From Symbiodinium natans (taxonomy: Eukaryota; Sar; Dinophyceae; Suessiales; Symbiodiniaceae), in the NCBI GenBank assembly GCA_905221605.1, contig CAJNDS010002826.1, positions 1 through 64,000 on the forward strand: 64,000 nt of DNA, written 5' to 3'. Every line of letters starts with the position of its first letter. The first letter of the stretch is position 1. The translations under genes and the position numbers were made by a program. Below, one piece after another: positions 33,860-44,257 of the stretch. The notes below the pieces were generated by a model. It did no database searches. It was not told where the DNA came from and was given only the letters and a program-made list of their open reading frames with translations.

Positions 33860-34842
33860 AAGGGAGGGAAGGGAGGGGAAGGGAGGGAAGGGAAGGGAGG
33901 GAAGGGAGGGAAGGGAGTGGAAGGGAGGAAGGGAGGGAAGGGAAGGCGAAGGGAGGGAAGGGAGGGAAGGGAGGGAAGGGAGGAAGGAGGGAAGGGAGGG
34001 AGGGAGGGAAGGGAGGGGGGAGGGAAGGGAGGGAAGGGAGGGAAGGGGGGGAATGGGGAGGGAAGGGGGAGGAGGGGGAGGGACAGGGGGAGGGCCCAGG
34101 GGGGAGGGAAGGGGGAGGGACAGGGGGAGGGAAAGGGAGGGATAAAGGGGGAGGGAAAAGGGGGAGGGGACAAGGGGGAGTGGAGGGGAGGGAAGGGGAG
34201 GGAAGGGGCGAGGGATAAAAGGGTGGGTGGGGGAAGGGGGGAGGGACAAGGGGGAGGGAAGGGGGGAGGGACAAGGCCGCGGACCGGGCACCCGGGCCCC
34301 GAGGGAAGGGGGAGGGAGGGGGAGGGAAGGGGGAGGGCAGGGGGGAGGGAAGGGGGAGGTGAAGCGGGAGGGGAGATGGGAAGCGGGGAGGGAGAAGCGG
34401 GAGGGAAAGGGAGGGAGGGAAAAGAGGGAGGGAAGAGGGAGGGAAGAGGGAGGCAGAGGGAGGGAAAAGGGAGGGGGGAAGAGGGAGAGGGAGGGAAGAG
34501 GGGAGGGAGAGGGTGAGAAGAGGGAGGGAGAGGGGAGGGAAGAAAGAGGGAGGGAAGAGGGAGGGAAAAAAAAAGGGAAAGAGGGAGGGAAGAGGGAGGG
34601 AAGAGGGAGGGAAGAGGGGAGGAAAAGAGGGAGGGAAGAGGGGGGAAGGAGGAGGGAAGAGGGAGGGAAGAGGGAGGGAAGGGGAGGAAGAGGGAGGGAA
34701 AGAGGGAGGGAAGAGGGAGGGAAGAGGGAGGGAAGAGGGAGGGAAGAGGGAGGGGAGGGAGGGAGGGAGGGGAGGGAGGGGAGGGAGGGAGGGAGGGGGA
34801 GGGAGGGAGGGAGGGAGGGAGGGAGGAGGGAGGAGGGAGGAG
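33860..34842. repeat. About 1-kb GGGA/GGGAA purine repeat
   Basis: Almost pure purine on the + strand: GGGAGGGAAGG-type units changing to AAGAGGGAGGG units, about 983 bp. One complex island (about 34271-34304, ACAAGGCCGCGGACCGGGCA and on) interrupts it. Frames in all directions stay open (Gly/Glu/Arg or Pro/Ser/Leu) and are artefacts. The G runs are dense enough for many quadruplexes, and the mirror symmetry for triplex DNA. Confidence 0.95.
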
Positions 34843-34918
34843 CCCTAAACCTGTAATTCCATTCAAGACTGGCAACGCATTTGTCGCAAGACTCTAAATG
34901 GCCGCGTGCCAATATTGA

Positions 34919-35216
34919 TTGCTTGTAACAGGGCCGCGGCCCGCACACGCGACATACCCCGTTACAGAGGGTATGTATCAACGGCCGGGGTTTTGCGACA
35001 GACCTGTTTGTTGTCTGCAGGTTCCAAGTCTTGCTTATCGGGGGGTAAGTGTTCGTAAGTTTCAAGAAGCAAATATATATGTATCCCTGAATTTGAAACC
35101 CCCTTAAACTCTTAAAGGCTGCGTATGTGGGGTGGTTCTAAGTCTTGCTTATCGGGGGGTAAGTGTTCGTAAATTTCAAGAAGCTGTGAGGGTTCCAGGT
35201 CTTGCTTGTCGCGGCC
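34919..35216. repeat. Short direct repeats around TCTTGCTTATCGGGGGGTAA
   Basis: A segment of about 48 bp, AAGTCTTGCTTATCGGGGGG then TAAGTGTTCGTAA and TTTCAAGAAGC, occurs at about 35024-35071 and 35139-35184; a third partial copy (GGTTCCAGGTCTTGCTTGTC) is at 35190-35210. The word GCGACATACCCCGTTACA occurs near 34949 and 35323. Confidence 0.75.
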
Positions 35217-35465
35217 AACCCCACTCGGTCCTCAACAGGGGGACTCTCCAGGCTTTCGGCAAGACACCCCCGAAGCCTGAAACCCGAAATTCCCGAAAAT
35301 CTGTGTTCATGCCTCCCGGTGCGCGACATACCCCGTTACAAGTGCGTTACATACCCGCGACAGACCAAACACAGTCCATTGCGACATCTGCGTAAGCAAC
35401 GTGCGCCCCAAATAGACGCATTATCGTCCTACCCCAATGCGCCCTGAGAACCGTTTTTAGTGCAT

Positions 35466-35556
35466 GAATATAATATATAATATATAATATATAATATATA
35501 ATATATAATATATAATATAATATAATATAGTATAATATAATATAATTTAATATAGC
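35466..35556. repeat. (TATAATA)n AT repeat
   Basis: ATATAATATAT units followed by ATAATATAAT units, pure A/T apart from one G, about 90 bp. Just to its right GTTACAGAGGTCTGTAAC is an 18-bp near-palindrome. Confidence 0.9.
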
Positions 35557-36275
35557 ATGATACGAACGTGCGCGCGACAGAGGTCTGTAACTAGCCGGGC
35601 GTTACAGAGGTCTGTAACAGGTGGGCGCGGGCGCGGGCCGCGACAACCGGGGGTTTAGGCACACAGCCAAATCTCGGTATTGCCTAAAGCTTAAGGCCCG
35701 AAGCTCCAGGCCTAGAAGGCGTTTTGGCTCTAAAGATCTCAGGACTTTCAGTTCAGGCTTAGTGCGTCGGTGTTCAGTGCAGGAACTCCCCAGTGAGACC
35801 CCTGCAGGTCCAGTGCGGCTTTTATTAGCCCAATCTACATGTAATCTGCCTTTCAATCCACGCGCTCCCTCCATGTCCGCGCCGCCTTGTCGATGGCTTT
35901 CACTCTTTTCTTTTGTCGCCTGAATGTGCTGAGGGTTCCAGCTCGCCGAATGTGTGCACTCCCGCGGTCCGTGCTCACTGAAAGCGTGTTAGACCATGTG
36001 GGTCGCTCGGGCGCTCAGGCCCTTGTCCTCAAGGCATCCAAAAGACGCTTGCTTGGTGCCCGAAACTCAGGTAGTCCTCCAACATGACCGCCGGGTCCTT
36101 GAGGTTCACAGGGCCATGATTGCTGTCGTTCTTGCTCGTAACGCCACACCGTGGTTCGCTCGTTCTTTGCTTGTTTGTGCCGCAGTGGACCTAAACCCTG
36201 AAGCTTAAAACCCGAAGCCTAAACCTCAAGCCCTGAACCTTAGTCAAACCGTTTGAGCCTGGAGCCTTCAACCCT

Positions 36276-36340
36276 GAAAATCCTCTGAGTTTTATTCCTC
36301 TTAGACCCTAATTGAAAACCCAAATGGCTCAACTCAAGGG
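36276..36340. repeat. Interspersed repeat, copy 2 (AATGGCTCAACTCAAGGG)
   Basis: Second copy of the repeat at 24381-24445, same strand, 12 kb away: GAAAATCCTCTGAG at the left and AAATGGCTCAACTCAAGGG at the right. Confidence 0.55.
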
Positions 36341-36654
36341 TGAAGTTTTTTCAGCTCAGGGTTTTGGGCTTTGCCCCCTAGTTCTGGGTTAACAAGCGTC
36401 CAACGTTGCCAGGCAAGATTGTTCTTCCGTCGCGCACGTAGATTAGACTCACATGTCATGGTCCTTCTTCCCACACGTGTTAGAAGTTACACAGACCACC
36501 TTCTCCCACGCGCCCTGCGTTTCGGGTATTGGTTTGCTTGAGCGCTTCTTGCAAAAGGTCGTGACCCTACGTGCCGTACGGCTTGACCATCAATGCCTTA
36601 AGTTGTAAATTAGCTCAAGCCCAATGCCTGGCGAACCTGTTCGTCCACGCTCGC

Positions 36655-36703
36655 AGATGTAGCTGTGGAGTTGATGCAACGCATCGCGCAGCTCGAGGCA
36701 CCT
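36655..36703 (+). other. Coiled-coil-like exon candidate
   Basis: Reads ADVAVELMQRIAQLE with heptad-like spacing and ends GAG before GCACC, a possible GC donor. It may extend the coiled-coil gene or be chance. Confidence 0.3.
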
Positions 36704-39700
36704 TGAGGATGTTGCAGTGTTTGGCTTGGGTGTGGACATTTGTTAACTTTTCGGGCCCAGGACTTGGAACTTTGGATTGAGTGCCCTCTCTTTACAGACT
36801 GCGCAGAATTCACGTGGGTGGATGCAACCATACAACATTGATGAATATTTGACATGCATCATCAGGATATATCAGGATTGCAAAAGCCTCTCGCGTGCTT
36901 GCGTGTCAGGTCCGGGATAAATCCAACTTGTCATCTTTTAAGGCGATCATGCTACAGTGACCCCCGGCCAGATCCCAAAAACGTTGCAATCCGGATTCTA
37001 GCCCCAACACGAGTTTTTTTTCCTACAGTTATCTTTCTATCCTGGCGATTGTGTTCGGGGCCCCAGCGGCCAGTGCAGGCCGCGCTGCGCAAGGATGGCG
37101 CCGGTTTCGACGCCTCGGCGCGGTCGGGGGGACGCGGAGTGTTGCTTAAGAGGGGGGTGAAGATGTCAAGGGTAATGGAGGCTGGTAATGTGTGGTAGTA
37201 CACGGTGGTAGACGATGCTCGGATTGCTGACAGCTTCAAAATTCTCCGGCATGTATGGCGCTTTGCCCGTGTCAGATTGCTTTTTCATGTCGAAGGCTTG
37301 GACATGTTTGGACACTGTGGGCCTTTGGGGAATTGGGAAGGTGCGATTAAAGCAAGACATGTGCGCGGCGCTGTTTGGGGTTGGAGGTTGAGGCTAGGCT
37401 TGAAACATGTACACCTTGAGCCTCGAGTTTAGAATGTGAATGGGACCCCAGAACGCCCACATCCAAGTTCGACAACCCGAAACCCTTAAACGAGAAAACG
37501 GGAAGATCTTCCAGACTACTGCGAAGTTCGTCTCCAAATGCAAACACATGCAAACACATGCGAACACATTGCAAACACATTGCAAGCACATTCCTGTTTG
37601 CTGTTGTTTTGACAAAGGCGCAGGCCGTGAGATGACTGCAAGGCTGGGTTGATGTTAGGCGTGCTTCTGGAGGACCTCGATGCCGCTGCTGCAATCTGTA
37701 GATCGATCGAGTTTGCGAGTTAGCGAATTTGGGCTTTGAGGGTCCAGGACTTGAAGGCTTCAGCCACCCAATAGCGTGAGGCCCGTATGAGAGGGGCACG
37801 CAGTGTTTATGGCTTGAAGTTTCGGGCTTCAATAGGTGTCGGGTCCGGGGAACAAGAATGCCCTGCAGGCGCAAAGGCGGCCCACGGTTCAGATGGCATC
37901 CAGCAACCACTGCTGGCCCGCTGTACTGCGAGCACACCACGCCCAAGGATCCGGCGAAACTTCAAAGGTGTGTCAGTGACGTGTAAACCTTTGCAAAAGA
38001 CTCCGTGACTCCGTAAGCGTATCGCGCAAAGCCCATTGTGTAAGCCCCGAAAAGTTTCCCCGGTCCGGGCATGGTCTCAGTTAAAAGCATTTTCGCCGCA
38101 TGGGTTTCAGCACGTTTCATCAGTTTGAACAAGTTTGAGCTACATCCCTCTCCACCGTGGAACGCCCTAATTGAGGTTTCCGGGGTCAAAGGCGGTTGAG
38201 GTACTAGTATGCTTAGTTCAAGAGGTCGTGGGAGTTTCACGAGTCGCTCAGGGGTCGGATTCGCTGCTTTCGTATTGAAGCTGTGAAGCAGGGTTTGTCA
38301 GGGTCGGCTTGAGGTCGGGCAATGGTCGAACTCCCACATGAATGGAGGGTTATCGGGCCTCTGCTCCAAGATGGTCGTGTGCTCGTACTTTCATGACACA
38401 GCGACATGTTGAGGAGTCGGTCGGAGTCAGTCGGTGTCGGGTGCAAAGAGGTGAACAGTCCTAAGCCGTAAAGAACTAGGTCAAACCATGCTTAAACCAT
38501 TTCCTTTGAGGACTTTGTTTGGCAATCTTGAGTTGCAAGACCCCTACAATCTGAAGTCCTGGAAGCGCAGGGATACGTTGAAACCCTTGTGTAGATCTCA
38601 GTCCTACCCTCGCTCGACTGTGTCGCGACGGGGTGGTAGCTTGCCAGCGGAGATTCCCTCCAACGCGTGGTGCACGGAGAACGGCCCCTGCACACCCGTC
38701 AGACCCATGCCTTTCGAAGCTGGTTGATGTACCGGAGAAGTTGAGCTTAACAGTCTTCAATTAAACCCTTTGACGATCGTGCCATGAGCTATTGTCTCCT
38801 GAAGCTCCGCGGGGGGTATCCCTGCCTGCAACGTTTCACTTGGGGTTCAACAAACTTCTTAGCACGTTCAGCACGTACACTCAGCAGCCTTGGCATGCCA
38901 CGGCATGGTTGTCGTAGCGACCTGGTTGGTGCCGTTCAGTAAGCTTCTCCTCAATGTCCTGGGTCAATGTCCCGGGTCTTGAGAGGAGAGGGTCGGCCAT
39001 TTGAGATGAGAAGTGCTGTAGCGTCTATAGTTACGTGCTCCAAGTGCCCTGCCTAAACTACAGGCTCCGCCCGAACACTCGTCAGGCGTCCAGATCTAAC
39101 GAAGATGTGAAGTGGTGAGCCGTCTGTGCAGAAGTAGAGTTGGCTTCGGGCCTGGTGTTGGGGTTGGGGCGGAAAGAGAGCTTAGAGTTTGTTTTGGTGA
39201 AAGCGCTTCGCTTTATCTGCTCTGCATAGACTTGTGCCGAAGTTGCGGTTATGGTGAGTGTGGTGGGTGCCGGTTTTTGGGTTTTGCGGAGCTGCGTAGT
39301 CATCGAAGATGTCGAGGTAAGCGTCCAAGAACACCACGGCCATCGCACAATGTATGTCACCGCCAAAAAGCAGCACGCGTAATGTATTCTTGCTACAGGG
39401 CACGGGGCTCCGGGCGACGAGGCTCACACCCACACACGCGGACACCTGTGATCAACTCATCATCACTGAAGCGTAGAGCTCCCTACTTGCCGAGATATTG
39501 CGGGCCATGCTTCCCAGCGCTCTCGAGTGCTGCGCTTTGATCGCGAGCACTTTGGGTCCTGCCAGGGTCATGTGCAAACCCTGGAGAAATCTTCGAAGTA
39601 CATCTAAGTACATCTAAGCATGTCTAAGTGCGCTCTTCAATGTTGCCTTTGGGGTTTGCGGCCTGGAGTTTGGGATTTGCTTGGAAATCTCAAAGTAATG

Positions 39701-42276
39701 TTCAAGCATGCTTTCAAGATGTTTCAGTTCTTCTTCTAGCCGGTCTTTGGCTTGGAATGCCGGAAGATCATCATTGAGGCTCTGAGGATGTAGCTCTAAG
39801 GATGTTGGTTTCGGCGTGATGTGTAAAAGCAGTGATGGTTCAGAGCGGCCAGCCCTAGAATCGGAAACTGACATATATCTCTTGAATTGAGCACTTGCTT
39901 GAATCACGGGGTTCAGATTCCTGAGTCAATTCGTGATGGCGGGCTCTGGCACCATGCGCCCCAAGAGCTGCAGTAGTCGTCAGCCATGAAGCCATTGCCT
40001 CTAGCTGTGGCAATGGCATTCCGTTCCTGGCTCAGAGGGCTTCTGTTTTGGGTCATCGTGTTTGTGAAGCTGACACAGGATAGCCGGGGTATTGAATGCA
40101 TTGAGATCGTTGAGTGGGATGCGTGGCTTCTCAAGTTTACGAAGTTTGGTTCAGTGCTGCGGCCTCCGAATACCAGGGTTTGTTCTAAAGTGCAGGTGTG
40201 TCGTGGTCTCCAGATATGTTTGCATGCAGGACATGAGCAGGCATGGCATGGCTGAGCGCACAAGCAAAGTGCTTTGGCAAGTGGTGGGGCGGCACGCCAT
40301 AGATCCACCAGTGTCCTGATATGTCCTGATGCCGGCAACCCTTTGTTTCTTCCCTGGCCCTAGCCGTCAAATCCAGAGGAAGCTCCGCCTAAACCCATTC
40401 CTCTCATGTGCAGTCAGAAAAGATGAACCGAGGGCAAACCCCTCAATGTGTCGGCGCTGACCCGGCTTTTGGAGGTCCCAGCTTTGGGTCAGGGAGCTTT
40501 AGTTCTGATGGGATTCATTACTGCCAGCTGTACCCCTTGAACACCTCAAAGATCACAGCTGACAAACCAGAAGTTCTTTCAAAGATGGCTCTTTCTCTGC
40601 TGGTTCTCGCCTAAAAGACTCGCAGCAGTAAGGAGTCTGAGACATGGCTGGGACATCCAGTGAATCTAGCGCTATCTAGCAGTCTTGCCTCCTTCTGTCT
40701 CTTCTCTCAGAAGCGAAGAAGTGGCTCCGTTGAGGCGTTGAGGCCCTGAGGTTGACCCATCTCTGCATGTTGGCGTGCTCGCATATGCTCGCATGTGCTC
40801 GCATGTGCTCGCACTCCGCCGCCGCGACTTCCCAAAGTTTTGAAGACATACTTTTTCAATACTTCTGCGCAGCTTCGCCATCGCTTTTTCCCTTTAGTTT
40901 TCTGTACACTCCACGATGCCCAGCAGCCGGGCCCTCAGCTTCATGACTGCGAGGCTTCTCAGGCTAGGAAACCAGCCTGAACATGCCTCAGCCTTTGATG
41001 CCACTCCGCCTTGTCAATCCCAAAAAGGTCCCAAAAAACGATGCCCAGGCCAGAAGTCCATCACCGTGGCGGCACTGTCCGCTGCGGGTCTCACAGCCGC
41101 CACCGTGGGGGTGGAGGTGCTTCCTTTTGGGTTTTGGATGGTTTTGGTCGACTCCACAAAAAGGAGCCCAGGAACAATCCGCTTTTTTCCATATAGACCC
41201 TTAAAAAAAAGGAGGAGGATGGGGAATATCATGTGTGTATCTTCGTGGTCTGGCCAGGCTTTTGTCAGCACTCGCGCGCCCGCGACAGCCGTCCAGGCCG
41301 GCGCTCCGGCGTTGGGGGGAGCCTGGAGTTCTGGAGTTCTGGAACTCATAAGCAGGAATTTCTGATGCCCGTGTGAATGTAGAGCCTTGGGGTCTCAGTG
41401 ACATTTTGAGCCGGTTTAGGTCTTAGTGAGCTTAGAGGGTATTGGATGATGGGAGGTGGTTTTTCAGGTCTGTCTTGCCACCGGCATGATGCCGGTGTGA
41501 CGTGTGCTGTTGGGCAGATGGCATTTGCACAGTATGTACAGTCTCGCGTGTAGCACCAGGGGACGTCCTGCAGTTCAATGGCAGTTCGGGGCAAATCCAA
41601 AGTGGTTATGTCGCGACAGACAACGGACGACACGTTAGACGCAGAGACCTCTTTGCTGTATAGCCGCCATGTAACAGGCTCCCACTGCCAGCTTGCGCGG
41701 ATCCGCTGCCCCAGGCGCCAGATCCTGCCCTTGCTTTCATCTCATATTTCCCGCAAGTCGGCACATGTGTTCCAAAAGGTGTCACATAAGGTGCCCTTGT
41801 GTTCCGAGAGTGACTTTTGTTGCCCCTACCCATCCTATGGCCGATCTTGCACCAATATCATCCATTATGTCCAAAAAGCCTGAACAAATGCGTCAAACTC
41901 ATCGGAAACCCGGGAAGGTTCGTCGTCGTCCTCTTCCCTGGCACCAATCGCCGCGGCTTCCGTCGTGGCGGCCGCGGCCTTCCGCCAGGCGCCGGGGTTT
42001 GGGGCAGGTGAAGCGCTGACATGCTGGGGAGTGGAGCATTCTGTGGACAGAAATTCACATGTCAGGCTTGGTTAGACTTTAAGAGTCACCTGTCTGCGTA
42101 AAAATCTGTAGTCGGCTGTGTATGTTTTGAGAATTCGGAGCGTGATTTTCGGTGTGGCAGCAGATGCGAAGGCCGCCCAAAGTCCGCTTCAGATTTCACC
42201 CAACCACATCTTAACACTTGCACCGCCTGCACCTGCTCAACATCCCGAGAAGCCCATATAAGCACTTGCACTTGGA
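36704..42276. other. Long stretch without a defensible gene
   Basis: Short frames on both strands without sustained coding character. Isolated candidates: QAALRKDGAGFDASARSGG near 37070, AEIPSNAWCTENGPC near 38645, KSITVAALSAAGLTAATVG near 41058, and FVSTRAPATAVQAGAPALGG near 41265 together with LAPIAAASVVAAAAFRQAPG near 41940. The last two resemble Ala-rich plastid-targeting or linker sequence and lie upstream of the light-harvesting exon, but I cannot connect them. CAAACACATG-type words repeat at 37543-37590 and GCTCGCATGT words at 40780-40810. Confidence 0.35.
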
Positions 42277-42720
42277 CAAGGGCAGGAGCAGTACGGCCAA
42301 GCCTTTGGTGAGCGTCTGCGCCTTCGAGATGCTTGGTTGAGAGAGTTACCTCCGGCAAGGGCTCCATTTTCTGATGGCTGCCAATCTCCAGGATCGCTCT
42401 CGGGTTTGCCTTGGCTTTTTGATGACCCTGGGCACGTTAACGAACCTCAGGAATGAGCTTGGTGTTCAGGACCCCGTCGGATTTTGGGATCCGGCTGGTT
42501 TTACGGCCGACGGAAGCGTGGAGGACTTCAAGCGTCGCCGCCAGACTGAGATCAAGCACGGCCGCATCGCGATGCTTGCAGCAATGGGATACATTACTCC
42601 GGAGCAACTAGGCTGCATGAGGTCACCTTCCCCGATGGCGGAGTCCTCCACGTGGGCGAGGGAAGGGACTCAGCTCGGGGTAAGGTATTGACCTTACTGA
42701 GACCAACTCCATGCCCTGAA
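42277..42720 (+). pseudogene. Chimeric coding segment flanking the light-harvesting exon
   Basis: One + frame reads EQYGQAFGERLRLRDAWLRE to FDDPGHVNEPQ (42290-42450). The same frame resumes after the light-harvesting exon with LHEVTFPDGGVLHVGEGRD and ends at a TGA near 42736. The two flanks are in the same frame with 162 bases between them. I do not recognise the flanking protein; composition is natural. Either the exon was inserted into this sequence or the two coding tracts are exons of a mosaic gene. Confidence 0.35.
42451..42604 (+). pseudogene. Chlorophyll a/c-binding light-harvesting protein exon (fragment)
   Basis: The frame from 42452 reads NELGVQDPVGFWDPAGFTAD, then GSVEDFKRRRQTEIKHGRIA and MLAAMGYITPE. 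This is the N-terminal segment and first transmembrane helix of dinoflagellate/chromist chlorophyll a/c-binding antenna proteins: the ELGVQ-PVGFWDP entry and the ExKHGR(I/V)AMLA helix carrying the Glu and His/Arg chlorophyll-ligand and salt-bridge residues. It begins right after a CCTCAG acceptor-like end. The loop, helices 2-3 and the ITGKLPGYLSP-type continuation are missing, so this is one exon or a captured fragment, not a working gene here. Assignment to the family is firm; whether other exons lie nearby is not. Confidence 0.85.
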
Positions 42721-42726
42721 GGGGTG

Positions 42727-43407
42727 TCACCCTTGTGACTTTGGTTTGTTACAGTTTGGTGTGCCTGTTTTGCTGCTGATTGGGTGACGAGTGCCGCCAA
42801 TTCTCTTAACGGCGTCCGCTAATCTTGCGATCTTGCTTCTCTGGTCCCGTGCCATTGGTGTTTCTTGTTCGAGGGAAGCTTGTAGTGCCCGGACGAAGAA
42901 AGATATTCTCGGGCATGTTCTTCTCGAGGTTTGTGTGGTAACTTCACACCCCAGAGTACCCTGACTCGTTTGTTCACTTGCGGTTGCGAGTGTGTCGTTG
43001 TTTTCAGCTGGTTCGGAATCGGCGAAATCGGGCCTGTTTACAGCTTCTACGAAAAAGGCGGGTTCGTGTTTGGTCTCCGTTGACTGGGTGGTCGGCTTTT
43101 GCCTGTCAAGGGATCGGGCACGACAAGCCGAAGTAAGCAGGGGGACACGATCCCCTTGTGGCGGCGTTTTGGCAGCGTGTCGAAACCAATTAAGGCAAGC
43201 CCGACCCCCCCCCTTGTTATGTTCTTGCTTTTTTACCTGTTCGACAAGTGATGTGCCGGGACCTTTGTAGATCGATGTGACCGTAGCCACACACTCGCTA
43301 TGGATGCGTTGTCTTTTTTCTCCAGATGGGTGAGCGGGAGGTGGGCGGCTTGGATTTGCATTTTCTCTTTGGTTTGGGCTTGTCGCTCTGCTGGTCCAGG
43401 TAACCAA
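42727..43407 (-). CDS. Hypothetical minus-strand ORF or exon
   Basis: A minus frame is open for about 226 codons with natural, hydrophilic composition (TKHEPAFFVEAVNRPDFADS then FFVRALQASLEQETPMARDQ and SKIARLADAVKRIGG). No ATG lies near its 5' end, so it would be an internal exon or decayed gene. It is convergent with nothing obvious and antisense to the leader of LINE el.1. No family recognised. Confidence 0.35.
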   Translation of the reverse strand: MVTWTSRATSPNQRENANPSRPPPAHPSGEKRQRIHSECVATVTSIYKGPGTSLVEQVKKQEHNKGGGRACLNWFRHAAKTPPQGDRVPLLTSACRARSLDRQKPTTQSTETKHEPAFFVEAVNRPDFADSEPAENNDTLATASEQTSQGTLGCEVTTQTSRRTCPRISFFVRALQASLEQETPMARDQRSKIARLADAVKRIGGTRHPISSKTGTPNCNKPKSQG

Positions 43408-43497
43408 GCACCTGACCTGTCCTGTCCTGTCCTGTCCTTGCGTGAGGTCAATGGGCGCCGAGTTTTTTTCGTGTTATGTTGTGTAGTTGACCAAGGA

Positions 43498-43620
43498 TCA
43501 CTGGCGAGTTCCCTGGTTATCTTTCCCCATCAGCAGGCTTGAAATTCGCCGACTAAGGAGATCACTGGCAAGTTCCCAGGATACCTTTCTCCGTCGGCCG
43601 GGTTGAAGTTCGCTGTCGCA
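43498..43620. repeat. About 60-bp tandem duplication upstream of el.1
   Basis: GATCACTGGCGAGTTCCCTG and GATCACTGGCAAGTTCCCAG begin two copies about 61 bp apart, each followed by a T(A/T)CCTTTCTCC-like stretch and TTGAA(A/G)TTCGC. A (CCTGT)n run lies just before (43415-43437). It may be part of the el.1 leader. Confidence 0.7.
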
Positions 43621-43717
43621 CGCCTCCTCGATCTTTCATCCAGGTGCGTTAAGGGCTACCAGGCTTCGGCGGTCCGGGGCAAACCCCGGTACCCGTTGAG
43701 TTACTAAAGTCTCTTTA

Positions 43718-44257
43718 CCGTCACGGGGCAAAGCCACACTCTCTGTGGAGAGTGCACAGCTTGTTGATTTTTCTGTTTCTTCCCAGCTGTCTGTGCGGCA
43801 GCGACAAGCTCCAGTTTCATTTTCTGCTTCTTCCTCGGTTTCTTTCGCTCAAGGCGGGGAGGACGGTTGGGGGTCCTCTGGACCTCTCTCTTCCTCCGCT
43901 GGAGAGCCTGGAGTTTTCAGCCCTGGGCCTGACCCTCCTCGGGGCTGTGTCTCGTTGCCTCTCAAGAAATTCTGCTATGGATGACTCCATCGGAGACTCT
44001 TCGGTGTCCCCTTGTCTTGGTCCACAGTTGTCTGGCCTTAATACTTCGTTGGCTCACTCGAGTTCGGTTTCCAGCAATGGAGGTTTTTGTATGGGCTCTT
44101 CTTTTCCTTTTCTCTTGTCTTCCCCGTTTCCTCCTCCTTCTCTTCCTCCTGCTCCCCCACTCTCTCCCTACACTCCAGCCTCGTCCCCAAAATTGAGTCC
44201 AGATCAGGCCGGTGTTGTTACGTATTGTCAAGGCAGGATGTTGGCTTCCGGGGGGGG
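43718..44257 (+). pseudogene. El.1 ORF2 N-terminal spacer, frameshifted
   Basis: Compared with el.3, the N-terminal Ser/Pro-rich region starts in one frame (ESAQLVDFSVSSQLSVRQRQ, matching ESAQQ...SLLSVRQRH), moves to a second near 43970 (GPQLSGLNTSL, matching GPQMSGMPTLH) and returns near 44250, beside a run of eight G. The ATG that would start el.3 ORF2 (56713) reads ACA in el.1. The lesions fall in low-complexity spacer, upstream of the first in-frame ATG at 44258. Confidence 0.6.

Noticed and set aside
33605-35065. Long Pro/Ser/Leu-rich and Gly/Glu/Arg-rich ORFs (up to 486 codons)
   Set aside because: Produced by the GGGA/TCCC repeat, which lacks stops on both strands.
43281-43289. CCGTAGCCA, the first nine bases of the dinoflagellate spliced leader
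   Set aside because: The match stops after nine bases (continues CACACTCG instead of TTTTGGCTCAAG) and no splice donor follows. Chance is sufficient explanation.
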